Of a DNA stretch of 64,000 nt, positions 1 to 8,427 are shown in pieces (position 1 is the first letter of the stretch; the number at the start of each line of letters is the position of its first letter). The position numbers were made by a program, and so were the translations under genes. Origin of the DNA: Sulfitobacter sp. D7 (GTDB lineage Bacteria; Pseudomonadota; Alphaproteobacteria; Rhodobacterales; Rhodobacteraceae); NCBI RefSeq assembly GCF_003611275.1, contig NZ_CP020694.1:930001-994000 (forward strand), written 5' to 3'. The notes under the pieces were generated by a model. The model was not told where the DNA came from and did no database searches. It saw only the letters and a program-made list of their open reading frames with translations.

Positions 1-1
1 G

Positions 2-1753
2 ACGATCTATATTCCGCTGCCCGACGCGGATGCGCTGAACTCGGGCAGTTTGCAGCTAGAGCTTGAACACGCCTCTACCACCGAGGTGGACCGCTATTTG
101 CAAGTGTCGGTCGCGGGCCGCCCCGTGACTTCGCAGGCGCTGCCGAATGGGGCAGGGCGCCTGAGCCTGCCCGTGCCGCTCAGCCCCGAAGACGTCTCTG
201 GCGGGTTTATCGCCGTGGGCCTGTCCTATTCCGGCGCCCTTAGTGATCGCGTCTGTGTGGACGAGCGTGCCTCGGGGGATTTCCTTGAGATCACGGCGGC
301 GTCTTCCGTGACGTTGCAACTGGACCCCTCGGAAATCGACACATCGGCTGCCTTCGCGGGGCTGCGTCCTGCGAATACGCGCCTTGCGATCAACGGAAAC
401 GATTCCCTCGCCGCTCTGGCTGCCGCGACCCGCGCCGCGGCGTTGTTTGACGCCGAGGCAGGGCGACTGACCTTTGCTGAGGAAACGGCAAGCCCGGCGG
501 GCGCATGGTCCGAAGGTGTCATCCAGCTTGACGTGACTGCCTCTGGCGTGGCGAGTGAGATGGCCGTGGACACCCAAACGGGCCTGCCGGTCTTGACCCT
601 GCGCGGCAGTGATCCGCAGGTGGGGCTGTGGCAGATGATGTCGGAATGGTCGGCCCTGTCGAACACGGATGCGACCGTGGTCGATGTGGCAGGGGCTCAG
701 GCTCTGTTCGATGACCGCTTGCCGCTCTCTGCTTTGCAGGCCGATCTCACCCCGCGCGCCGTGGTCTCGACCGAAGACTTCTTTGTTCCGTTCCAGTCCT
801 CGGATCTTCCGGCGGGCAAGGGCGTGGCCGGTGTTAACCTGCATGTGGCCGCAGCGCTTGATCCCGAAGGGCGCGGGGCGACGGCCTCGGTCTTTCTGAA
901 TGACACGCTTTTGGGCAACCGCCCGCTTGGCAGTGGCAAGCCCGAGCAATTGACCTTTTCTGTGCCCAGCGGCCTGCTGGGGCGCGACAACCTGCTGCGC
1001 GTGTCGATCCAGCGTCAGCCCACGGGCGGCGAATGCCGGTTCAAACCGCAGGGCTATCCGGCGCAGATCCTGCCTGGCAGCGCCTTGTTGCTTTCCGATG
1101 CCGCGCCGCAGGATCAGGATTTCTTTGCCCTGCGACAAGAGTTCGGCAATGGGGTTCAGGTCGTGCTTGACCCCGATCTATCGCTGGATTTCGCGCAAAC
1201 ACTGCCGTGGCTCGCAGGCGTTGCGGGCAGTGTGATCCCGGACCGTGCCACCATCCTGCCCCGCGCCTCGGTTGACGCGCTTGAAGGGGACGAGCCTTTC
1301 TTTGTGATCTCTGAGCAAAACCCCGGAGATGGCGACCCGCTGATCACATTTGATCAGGGCCGCATTGAGCTACGCGACCGTCAAGACAACTTGATCTATT
1401 CGGGCGAAGATCTGTCGCGCCTTGGTGTGGTGCAGATCGTCACCCGTGGCGATACCCGTGGTCTGTGGCTGCGTCCGGGCAACGGCCCGGCACCGGAACT
1501 GACGCCCGAGCGGCCCATGATGCTGGACCGGGGCGATCTGGCCCTCATCGGGCAGGACGGGGTGATCCTTGCCACTGCCACTGACCGCAGCCCGCTTGTT
1601 GATGTCGTCTACCCTGACCGCACCAGCCTTGCGCAGATGTTGGCCAAGTACCGCCCTTGGATCGTTGGGGGCATCTGGGTGTTGGTGACGCTGCTTGTGC
1701 TGATCGTCTTCCAGCGCGTCTACCGCGCCCGCCGCGGCAAAGACGAGACGTAA
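2..1753 (+). CDS. BcsB-like polysaccharide synthase accessory protein (5' partial)
   Basis: The reading frame is open through the left edge of the window (codons from base 2), so the true start lies outside; the TTG at 50 is only an internal start-like codon. The product is a large, mostly beta-type extracytoplasmic protein. It ends in one membrane helix (about 1650-1715) and a short basic tail, the topology of BcsB, the periplasmic partner of cellulose synthase. The segment around 935-1060 (a Leu-Gly-Arg-Asp-Asn-Leu-Leu-Arg-Val run followed by a Cys-containing loop) resembles the BcsB jelly-roll/lectin region. A glycosyltransferase follows six bases later. I infer that it helps guide or anchor a nascent polysaccharide. 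Similarity to BcsB is moderate, and the polymer need not be cellulose. Confidence 0.6.
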   Translation, partial: TIYIPLPDADALNSGSLQLELEHASTTEVDRYLQVSVAGRPVTSQALPNGAGRLSLPVPLSPEDVSGGFIAVGLSYSGALSDRVCVDERASGDFLEITAASSVTLQLDPSEIDTSAAFAGLRPANTRLAINGNDSLAALAAATRAAALFDAEAGRLTFAEETASPAGAWSEGVIQLDVTASGVASEMAVDTQTGLPVLTLRGSDPQVGLWQMMSEWSALSNTDATVVDVAGAQALFDDRLPLSALQADLTPRAVVSTEDFFVPFQSSDLPAGKGVAGVNLHVAAALDPEGRGATASVFLNDTLLGNRPLGSGKPEQLTFSVPSGLLGRDNLLRVSIQRQPTGGECRFKPQGYPAQILPGSALLLSDAAPQDQDFFALRQEFGNGVQVVLDPDLSLDFAQTLPWLAGVAGSVIPDRATILPRASVDALEGDEPFFVISEQNPGDGDPLITFDQGRIELRDRQDNLIYSGEDLSRLGVVQIVTRGDTRGLWLRPGNGPAPELTPERPMMLDRGDLALIGQDGVILATATDRSPLVDVVYPDRTSLAQMLAKYRPWIVGGIWVLVTLLVLIVFQRVYRARRGKDET

Positions 1754-1759
1754 GCCGCC

Positions 1760-3652
1760 GTGGCGTTGGATGCCGAAAGCGAAGCCATTGGTTCGCTGCT
1801 GCTTGACCGTGGTGCGCTGACGGCTGAACAGCTCGACGCGGCAGAGGATTTGGCCGAAGACTGGAACGTCTCTCTGGTCAAGGTCCTACTGTCGCGGCGC
1901 TGGCTGACCACGCAGACACTCTACCGGGAGATCGCCTTTTACCATGGGCTGACGCTGGTCGATCTGATCGAAGACCGCGCCGATGATGATCTGATCCGGC
2001 GGTATGATCCGGTGGTGATGAACCAGTTTATGACGGTGCCGATTGGCCGGGCAGAGGATGGCACCCTGACGGTGGCCACCTCGCGGCCCGGGCCGCGCAC
2101 ACTGCTGCACATTCGCGAGGTCTACGGCACCGGCGTGACCATCGTCGTGGCATCGCATTTCGATGTGTCATGGCAGCTACAACGCGCCTTCCGGGAGAAA
2201 CATTCCCATGAAGCGGTCTTTGCTCTGGCAGAGCTTGACCCGGATATGTCTGCGCAGAACGTGGTGACCCCGCCGCAGATTTTAGTGATTTATCTCTTGG
2301 TCTCAGCTTTTCTGCTGGGGTTGGCCTTTGCGCCGGTGGCCACGCTGATCGTGCTGAACGTCTTTCTGACCGTTTTCTACACCGGAAACTTCTTGTTCAA
2401 GGCGCTGCTTGTCTGGCTGGGCGGTGCCGCGCAGGAGACCTCATCGCGGGCCATCGCGGCTGAGGCATCGCTGCTGCGCGACGAAGACCTGCCGATCTAT
2501 ACCGTGCTAGTGCCGATGTTCCGCGAGCCTGAGGTGCTGCCGATCCTTGCCCAAGCGCTGCGCAACCTCGACTATCCGCTGGCCAAGCTCGACATCAAGA
2601 TCGTGCTGGAAGAGGGTGATCACGAGACGATCGACGCGGCGCGCAAGCTGGACCTCGAAGGCGTGTTTGAGATCATCCGCGTCCCGGCCTCCCACCCGCA
2701 GACCAAGCCCAAAGCCTGCAACTTTGCGCTGCGCTATGCGCAGGGCGATTTCCTCGTGATCTTTGACGCCGAGGACAAGCCAGAGCCGGATCAATTGAAA
2801 AAGGTCATCGCCGCCTTCAACCAATCCGCGCCCAATACCGCCTGCATCCAGTGCCGGTTGAACTATTACAACGCGCGGGAAAACTGGCTGACGCGGATGT
2901 TCACGCTGGACTATTCGCTGTGGTTCGACCTGATGCTGCCGGGGTTGGAGCGTTTGGGCGTGCCGATCCCGCTTGGGGGCACCTCGAACCACTTCCGCAT
3001 GGATGTGCTGCGCGAGTTGAACGCATGGGATCCCTTCAACGTGACCGAAGACGCCGATCTGGGCATTCGTCTGACGCAAAAGGGCTACCGCGTCGGCGTC
3101 ATCGATTCCACGACCTTTGAAGAGGCCAATGTTTCGATCCCGAACTGGGTGCGCCAGCGGTCGCGCTGGATCAAGGGCTATATGCAGACCTTCCTTGTGC
3201 ATAGCCGCAGACCGATTCACCTGTGGCAATCGGTCGGCAGTGCGGGGGTCTTTGGCTTTATCTTCTTCATCGGGGGCACGGTGCTGTCGGGCCTGTTGAA
3301 CCCGGTGTTCTGGTCGATCTTTGCCATTTGGCTGATCTTCGGGACCGAGGTGATCACCCCCTATTTCCCGCTGCCGGTGCTGTATCTTTCGCTGGTCAAC
3401 CTTTTGGCGGGCAATGGGCTGCTGATCTACCTCACGATGGTCGCGCCCTTCCGGCGCAGATGGACCGATCTGGCCCCTTGGGGGATTACGGTGGTGGGCT
3501 ATTGGGTGTTGATGACCGTGGCCTCTTACAAGGCGCTGTCGCAACTGATCTTCAACCCGTTCTACTGGGAGAAGACCCAGCACGGCCTGTCCAAACACAC
3601 CGCCAATGAGGTCGCCGAAGCCAGCGCCGAAGCGACGGAGGCCACGCAATGA
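1760..3652 (+). CDS. Membrane glycosyltransferase family 2 with N-terminal MshEN-like domain (NfrB/BcsA type)
   Basis: 630 residues from a GTG start. Residues about 8-150 resemble the type II secretion GspE/MshE N-terminal domain, which binds cyclic di-GMP in some proteins. Two hydrophobic helices follow (about 173-225). The GT2 catalytic region (about 245-490) shows an Asp-Ala-Glu-Asp at about 334-337, a Thr-Glu-Asp-Ala-Asp at about 429 and a Gln-Arg-Ser-Arg-Trp at about 464, matching the D, DxD, TED and QxxRW motifs of processive synthases. Several C-terminal membrane helices end the protein. NfrB has the same two domain types in a different order. The start of the first MshEN motif is Ala-Ile-Gly where Arg-Leu-Gly is usual, so cyclic di-GMP binding is uncertain. 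It is probably the polymerase/exporter of an exopolysaccharide made with its neighbours. Confidence 0.8.
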   Translation: MALDAESEAIGSLLLDRGALTAEQLDAAEDLAEDWNVSLVKVLLSRRWLTTQTLYREIAFYHGLTLVDLIEDRADDDLIRRYDPVVMNQFMTVPIGRAEDGTLTVATSRPGPRTLLHIREVYGTGVTIVVASHFDVSWQLQRAFREKHSHEAVFALAELDPDMSAQNVVTPPQILVIYLLVSAFLLGLAFAPVATLIVLNVFLTVFYTGNFLFKALLVWLGGAAQETSSRAIAAEASLLRDEDLPIYTVLVPMFREPEVLPILAQALRNLDYPLAKLDIKIVLEEGDHETIDAARKLDLEGVFEIIRVPASHPQTKPKACNFALRYAQGDFLVIFDAEDKPEPDQLKKVIAAFNQSAPNTACIQCRLNYYNARENWLTRMFTLDYSLWFDLMLPGLERLGVPIPLGGTSNHFRMDVLRELNAWDPFNVTEDADLGIRLTQKGYRVGVIDSTTFEEANVSIPNWVRQRSRWIKGYMQTFLVHSRRPIHLWQSVGSAGVFGFIFFIGGTVLSGLLNPVFWSIFAIWLIFGTEVITPYFPLPVLYLSLVNLLAGNGLLIYLTMVAPFRRRWTDLAPWGITVVGYWVLMTVASYKALSQLIFNPFYWEKTQHGLSKHTANEVAEASAEATEATQ

Positions 3653-5064
3653 TCCGCGCCGCCTCTTGGTCCTTTGGCTTTGTCGTGCTGGCGCTGATGC
3701 TCTTGCTCAGCCTTGGCTGGACCGAGGCGCATGGCTTTATGTCGATGGATGTGACCGACCTTTGGGCCAAGTCCATCGTGCAGATCGACGGGCCGGTGCA
3801 GTTCAAGGCCACGGATGCCTTCTATCCGCCCGTACCCTATGCGCTGTCGCTGTTGGGGCAGGCGATCTTGCCTGACACACAGGTGCCAGTGCCCTTCGTG
3901 CTCTCTGCGCTGGTGGGGGCGGGGCTGCTGGTTATGTGGTTCCTCAATCTGCGCGATACGGGTCAGTTTTCGGGTGTGACTGCGGCTCTGGTCGTGCTTC
4001 TGCTGGCGTTGAACCCCTTTTTCTTACGCGCCTTGGCCGATGGGCCTGAAACGATGTTCTGTATCTTGGGCACATGGTTGTTCGCGCGCGGCATCGTTAA
4101 TCTGCGGCTGACCGGCAACGCGCCCGACATGATGAAGGTGGCCGTGGGGCTTTTGGTGGTGGCGCTTTCGGACAGCTACGGTCTGATGCTCTGCCTGGGG
4201 GCGATGCCCTTCATGATCGTGGCGGCGCGGCCCAGCATGATTGCGGCCTCTTCCACGGGGTATCTTGTGGCGATGTTCTATCCGGTGCTTGCCGCCGTGG
4301 GGTCGCTGATGTTTGTCAGCATGATCTTCGACAGCCGCCTTGTCCCGCTTTTGTCGGAAACCGCGACGCCGCTGACCCTGCGCGAGCATTTGGTCATTCT
4401 GGCCGGGCTTGGCCCCGCGGCCTTTGTCGCGATCCTGCGCAACATCCTGATCCCGCGGCTGTTCATGCCGCTGCTGGCCGCCGTAGGCGCTGTGCTGGGC
4501 GGGTATACGCTGAACACATTCTTCCACGTCGAAGGCGATCCGGCCATGGCGCTGGCGCCCATGCTGGGCGTCTTGGTCGCCGCGATCCGCTTTTGGCCCA
4601 ACCTGCCACTGCGCGAACCCATTGCCATCACCCTGATGGCGCTGTCGCTGCTGACCTCTGCGCTTGTCATGCGCCATGTCGCCCATAACGAAACCCGCGT
4701 TTGGACCAATGCAATGCTTGGGAAAGAGAACGCAGCGTCGCGCCCCACGCAGGAAGTTGTTTCATTCTTGCGCGACAAGTCTGAAATTATGGTAGATGTT
4801 GAAAAAAATCCCCAGATCGTGGTCGGTTTGGGGAATATAGACCGGCTGGTGATCGCCGGAGAGCCTGCCTACGACTGGGCGCTTGAGGGGGGCGTGCCGC
4901 GGACAAACTATATCGTCGTCCCGCGGCAGGCCGAGGGGCAGATCACAGCAGACAGAATTCTGCGCAGGTTCCCGCAGCTGAGACTATCGCAGCTGCCGGG
5001 GTATGAGGAGGTTTTTCAAAACAGCCAATGGCTTGTTTTTGAAAGAATTAACGAGTGGAATTAA
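3649..5064 (+). CDS. Polytopic membrane protein, possible GT-C/GT39-like glycosyltransferase
   Basis: 471 residues with about ten hydrophobic segments. Its ATG overlaps the stop of the glycosyltransferase by four bases (ATGA), so the two are probably translationally coupled. The first extracytoplasmic loop, just after membrane helix 1, holds an Asp-Val-Thr-Asp near residue 34; acidic residues in that loop are typical of GT-C enzymes using lipid-linked sugars. The last ~100 residues (4720-5060) form a soluble domain. I do not recognise a specific family with certainty. By context it would modify or help export the polysaccharide made by the preceding two proteins. A non-enzymatic membrane partner is an equally fair reading. 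Confidence 0.5.
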   Translation: MIRAASWSFGFVVLALMLLLSLGWTEAHGFMSMDVTDLWAKSIVQIDGPVQFKATDAFYPPVPYALSLLGQAILPDTQVPVPFVLSALVGAGLLVMWFLNLRDTGQFSGVTAALVVLLLALNPFFLRALADGPETMFCILGTWLFARGIVNLRLTGNAPDMMKVAVGLLVVALSDSYGLMLCLGAMPFMIVAARPSMIAASSTGYLVAMFYPVLAAVGSLMFVSMIFDSRLVPLLSETATPLTLREHLVILAGLGPAAFVAILRNILIPRLFMPLLAAVGAVLGGYTLNTFFHVEGDPAMALAPMLGVLVAAIRFWPNLPLREPIAITLMALSLLTSALVMRHVAHNETRVWTNAMLGKENAASRPTQEVVSFLRDKSEIMVDVEKNPQIVVGLGNIDRLVIAGEPAYDWALEGGVPRTNYIVVPRQAEGQITADRILRRFPQLRLSQLPGYEEVFQNSQWLVFERINEWN

Positions 5065-5068
5065 AATC

Positions 5069-6034
5069 ATGAGCCCACGAATTATCGCAGTTGACGACTC
5101 GGACATCGCGCAGGATTTCATCAATGCCACGCTTTCGGAGCTTGGGTTCGACGATGTCGTCAGCTTCATCGATCCCCGCGCGGCACTTGACGCGATCGAA
5201 AGCGATGAGGCCGCCGCAGACCTGATCCTGATGGACATAATGATGCCCGATATCGATGGTATCGAACTATGTGCCCGTATCCGCGCCCTAGACAGATGGA
5301 GCGATGTGCCGATCATTATGCTGACCAGCCGGACAGATATGGGCTCCCTTTCCGAAGCCTTCATGGCGGGGGCCAATGACTATGTCACCAAACCCTTCAA
5401 CCAGATCGAGCTTCAGGCCCGAATGCGCAGTTGCCTGCGCTTGAAATCAGAGTTGGACCGCCGCCGGTCGGGCGAAAACCGGGGCGCGCGCCGCCGCGCC
5501 GTGCAGAGCTTCTCAGAGGCCACGGTGCCCAGCCTTTTTGGCAGCAAGGGCGGCTTTCAGGGCAGCCTCATGTCGTTGTCCCCCGCGATGCAAAAAGACC
5601 TTGGCCTGATCGTGTTTCGGATCGACGGTGACCGCGATCAATCAGACGCGGCGCGTGGCCAGCGGCAAGAGCTTCAGCGCCTTGTGGCTGGGCTTTTTGG
5701 CAAGGTCGATATCCCCGCACGGGACGGTTTTTCCCATTGGGAGGATGACCTGTTCGTCTACGGCTCGCTTCATGCCGATCACGCGCAGCTTGAAGCGCGG
5801 GCGCAGCAGTTTATCTCTGCCGTGGCAGAGGCGTCGGCCTCTGTGAAAGAAGGCTGGACATCCCGTCCTTTGAGCGTCAGTGCCTGTGTCGTACCGCCCT
5901 CCGACGCGGCTGTCGCCACGTCGCTTGCGCGGGGCATTCAGGGCGTCGAAAGTGCTGGAAAAACAGGCGCGACGGGCACAATCTGCCTTGCCGCCAACGA
6001 TATAGGACATCTGCCAAGGAATGGTCAGCACTGA
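5069..6034 (+). CDS. Response regulator with C-terminal degenerate GGDEF-like domain
   Basis: The ATG at 5069 is chosen because the receiver domain starts there, four bases after the upstream stop; an earlier in-frame ATG at 5003 would lie inside the previous gene. Residues 1-125 are a CheY-like receiver with the paired Asp near the start, phospho-acceptor Asp56 and a Lys-Pro-Phe near 108. Residues about 170-320 follow the outline of a diguanylate cyclase domain, but the GGDEF site reads Ser-His-Trp-Glu-Asp-Asp (222-227), so cyclase activity is not expected. Such domains often act as binding or protein-interaction modules. The next gene, a histidine kinase, overlaps the end by 14 bases, so the pair is very likely a cognate two-component unit controlling the polysaccharide genes. 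Confidence 0.8.
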   Translation: MSPRIIAVDDSDIAQDFINATLSELGFDDVVSFIDPRAALDAIESDEAAADLILMDIMMPDIDGIELCARIRALDRWSDVPIIMLTSRTDMGSLSEAFMAGANDYVTKPFNQIELQARMRSCLRLKSELDRRRSGENRGARRRAVQSFSEATVPSLFGSKGGFQGSLMSLSPAMQKDLGLIVFRIDGDRDQSDAARGQRQELQRLVAGLFGKVDIPARDGFSHWEDDLFVYGSLHADHAQLEARAQQFISAVAEASASVKEGWTSRPLSVSACVVPPSDAAVATSLARGIQGVESAGKTGATGTICLAANDIGHLPRNGQH

Positions 6035-8024
6035 GCCCACCAACAAAGTCGATGCGGAGCCTTCCTCACGCTCGCAAACCCTGTTTTGGGGACTGATCTC
6101 AACGGTCGTTCTGATCTATTTCGTTGGGCTCGCGTTTCTCACGTGGTCCGACTACAACCGCGCCACGACCCGCGCGGAAGTGGAGCTGGAGCATTTCGCA
6201 GAGCTTTATGAGCAGGCGGTCGATGCCTCCCTTTCGGTTGCGAATGTGCGGATGTGGGGGCTCATCGACGAGCTGTCGACCGCGCGTCTGAGCGACCCGG
6301 ATCAATTCGAAGCGCAATATGGCGCGTTGATGAATTCCGCCGTGCAAGAGACCAAACAGGTCGATGCGCTGGTGCTGATCGGTGCGGATGGGGTCGTGCT
6401 TTGGGCCACGATCAAACCTCTGATGGGGCAGTACCTTGGGGACCGGGCCTATTTTCAGGCAGCGATCGGGCTCGATGTTGATGAATACACGGTCGGGGTG
6501 CCTATCGTATCGCGCGCCACAGGGCGGCGGCTGACGCCGATTGCATGGCCCTTGATCGGCATCGACGGTCAACCGCGCGGGGTGCTGGCGTCGTCCTTGG
6601 GCGAGGACTACTACTCCCAGCTGCTCGGGTTGGACGGGCTGCAACAGGACATGTACGTCGAGGTGGTGACCTCCAACGGAGAGCGCGCCTTTGCCTCGGG
6701 GCGGCCCCAGCGTGACCCCGACACGCCGGTGTTCCGCGCGCGCAAGGAGATCCCGGCGCTTGACCTTTATATCGACGTGACGCGCAGCAAAGCGGCGGTC
6801 ATGCAAAGCTATTGGCAGCGCACGGTGGCGTTTGCGGGCCTTGCGACGATCCTGTTCTTGACGGTGATCAACGCCGCGATCCGCGCCAGACGGCAGTCGA
6901 CCCAACTGGCGCAGGCCCTGCGCAATTCCGAGCGTGACCGCGAGCGCATTCGTGTGGCGCAGAGCGAATTCGACGCGATTTTCGAGAATGTCGGCGACGG
7001 GCTGATCGTCTACAATGACAACAACAAGCTGCACCGCTCCAACCGCAAGGCGCGGCAACTGATGGGCGTCTCATCGGATATCGATGCCGTTCAAAAGCTG
7101 CGCGGCATGGTCCCTCCCTTCTCGCAGATGGACGAAGACGTGGCCGTTCACCGCGTTCAGATCCCCACGGCAGAGAACGAGAGTGTGGCGGTGCAATGCC
7201 GGGTGATGAAACTGCATCTGCATGGGGATTATATCGCCTATAACGTGCTTCAGGATATCTCTGCCGAAGAGCGTCTGGTGGCGGCGCGCACGGCCTTTGT
7301 TACCTCGGTCAATCACGAATTGCGCACGCCGCTTACATCCCTTGCCGGGTCGCTTGAAATTCTGCATGACCGCTTTGGCGATACCATGCCAAAGAACGCG
7401 GGCAAACTGTTGTCGATGGCCACCCGCAACGCCGACCGGCTTTTGGTGCTGGTCAATGACATCCTGACCCTTCAGGCCATCGACCAACGCCAACTCAGCA
7501 TCCAAGCCGAGCGGGTCGCGGTGTCGGAAGTGCTGTCAGAGGCGATTGCCGCCAACACCGGCTATGGGGTGAACCGCGATGTGCAACTCGACATCCATGC
7601 AGGGCCAAACGCGGCGCAAGAGGCCTATGTGCAGGTGGACACCGTGCGCATGCAGCAGATCTTTTCCAACCTGATCTCGAACGCGGTCAAATATACGCCG
7701 CGCGGCGGGACGGTAAAAATCGGCGCCGAGGTGGACGACCAATGGGTCACGTTCTATGTCTGCGATGCGGGGCCGGGCATCCCTAGATCCGCGCATGATC
7801 GTATGTTCAAAAGGTTCGCTGACCCTGTGCATTCTCGCGAAAACCAAGCGAATGGCACGGGGCTGGGTTTGGCCATCACGCGGGAGTTGGTGTTGCGACA
7901 AGATGGCGATATAAGCTTTGAGACGCGCTCTGAAGAAGACGGAGACGAAAACCCCGGCACAACATTCTACGTGCGGTTCGCCCGTGATACTGGTGCCACG
8001 TCCGAGCAGGGGGGGGCGGCATGA
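6021..8024 (+). CDS. Membrane sensor histidine kinase (Cache-like sensor, PAS, HisKA, HATPase_c)
   Basis: 667 residues. A membrane helix lies at about 22-42, then a ~220-residue extracytoplasmic part of the dCache type, then a second helix at about 267-287. A PAS-like segment (about 310-410) precedes the dimerisation/phospho-acceptor helix with His432 in Val-Asn-His-Glu-Leu-Arg-Thr-Pro. The ATPase domain has the N box at about 543, Asp-Ala-Gly-Pro-Gly-Ile near 582 and Gly-Thr-Gly-Leu-Gly-Leu near 612. All key motifs are intact. It overlaps the receiver proteins on both sides (14 and 4 bases), so all three are probably co-expressed. The Shine-Dalgarno AAGGA directly abuts the ATG, which is unusually close and favours translational coupling. 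The stimulus is unknown. Confidence 0.9.
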   Translation: MVSTEPTNKVDAEPSSRSQTLFWGLISTVVLIYFVGLAFLTWSDYNRATTRAEVELEHFAELYEQAVDASLSVANVRMWGLIDELSTARLSDPDQFEAQYGALMNSAVQETKQVDALVLIGADGVVLWATIKPLMGQYLGDRAYFQAAIGLDVDEYTVGVPIVSRATGRRLTPIAWPLIGIDGQPRGVLASSLGEDYYSQLLGLDGLQQDMYVEVVTSNGERAFASGRPQRDPDTPVFRARKEIPALDLYIDVTRSKAAVMQSYWQRTVAFAGLATILFLTVINAAIRARRQSTQLAQALRNSERDRERIRVAQSEFDAIFENVGDGLIVYNDNNKLHRSNRKARQLMGVSSDIDAVQKLRGMVPPFSQMDEDVAVHRVQIPTAENESVAVQCRVMKLHLHGDYIAYNVLQDISAEERLVAARTAFVTSVNHELRTPLTSLAGSLEILHDRFGDTMPKNAGKLLSMATRNADRLLVLVNDILTLQAIDQRQLSIQAERVAVSEVLSEAIAANTGYGVNRDVQLDIHAGPNAAQEAYVQVDTVRMQQIFSNLISNAVKYTPRGGTVKIGAEVDDQWVTFYVCDAGPGIPRSAHDRMFKRFADPVHSRENQANGTGLGLAITRELVLRQDGDISFETRSEEDGDENPGTTFYVRFARDTGATSEQGGAA

Positions 8025-8380
8025 GAGTGTTGTTCGTCGATGACGAGGATGACATCCGCGAGTTGATCGAGTTTGCGATCATGACCGAAGATGACATCGA
8101 ACCGACATTCGCGGCCACCGGGCTGGACGCGATTGCCACGATGGAAACCCAGTCTTTCGACGTGATCATGCTGGATGTGATGATGCCACCCCCCGATGGC
8201 ATGGAGGTGCTGCGCTGTGCGCGGGCCAATGCGGATTTGGACGACACGAAGATCGTGATGTGCACCGCCAAAACCTCGCCGGAATCGGAAAAGAAGTTTC
8301 GCGCCCTTGGGGCCGACTACATTCTGCACAAACCGTTCAAACCGCTAAAGCTGGCGGATTTCATTCGGTCGATCGCCTAA
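8021..8380 (+). CDS. CheY-like single-domain response regulator
   Basis: 119 residues, a stand-alone receiver with no output domain. The acidic pair Asp-Asp-Glu-Asp-Asp lies near residue 7, phospho-acceptor Asp52 in Met-Leu-Asp-Val-Met-Met, a Thr near 82 and Lys-Pro-Phe near 104. The ATG overlaps the kinase stop (ATGA). A lone receiver downstream of a kinase that already has a receiver partner upstream suggests either a phosphate sink, a phosphorelay intermediate or a second output acting by protein contact. Confidence 0.88.
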   Translation: MRVLFVDDEDDIRELIEFAIMTEDDIEPTFAATGLDAIATMETQSFDVIMLDVMMPPPDGMEVLRCARANADLDDTKIVMCTAKTSPESEKKFRALGADYILHKPFKPLKLADFIRSIA

Positions 8381-8427
8381 TACCTCATCGCGCAGCCCCT
8401 CGCGGCCTTGATTAAGCGGAACTTATC

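Noticed and set aside
56..1138. Long open frame on the minus strand (360 codons)
   Set aside because: It is antisense to the BcsB-like gene, has an Arg/His/Gln-rich composition typical of GC-rich shadow frames and no recognisable domain.
2507..3649. 380-codon minus-strand frame under the glycosyltransferase
   Set aside because: It mirrors the GT2 gene with His/Gln/Arg-rich residues and no motif; the plus-strand gene has clear catalytic motifs.
5003..5068. N-terminal extension of the receiver/GGDEF-like protein
   Set aside because: It would overlap the upstream membrane-protein gene by 62 bases, and the receiver fold begins at 5069 right after that gene's stop.
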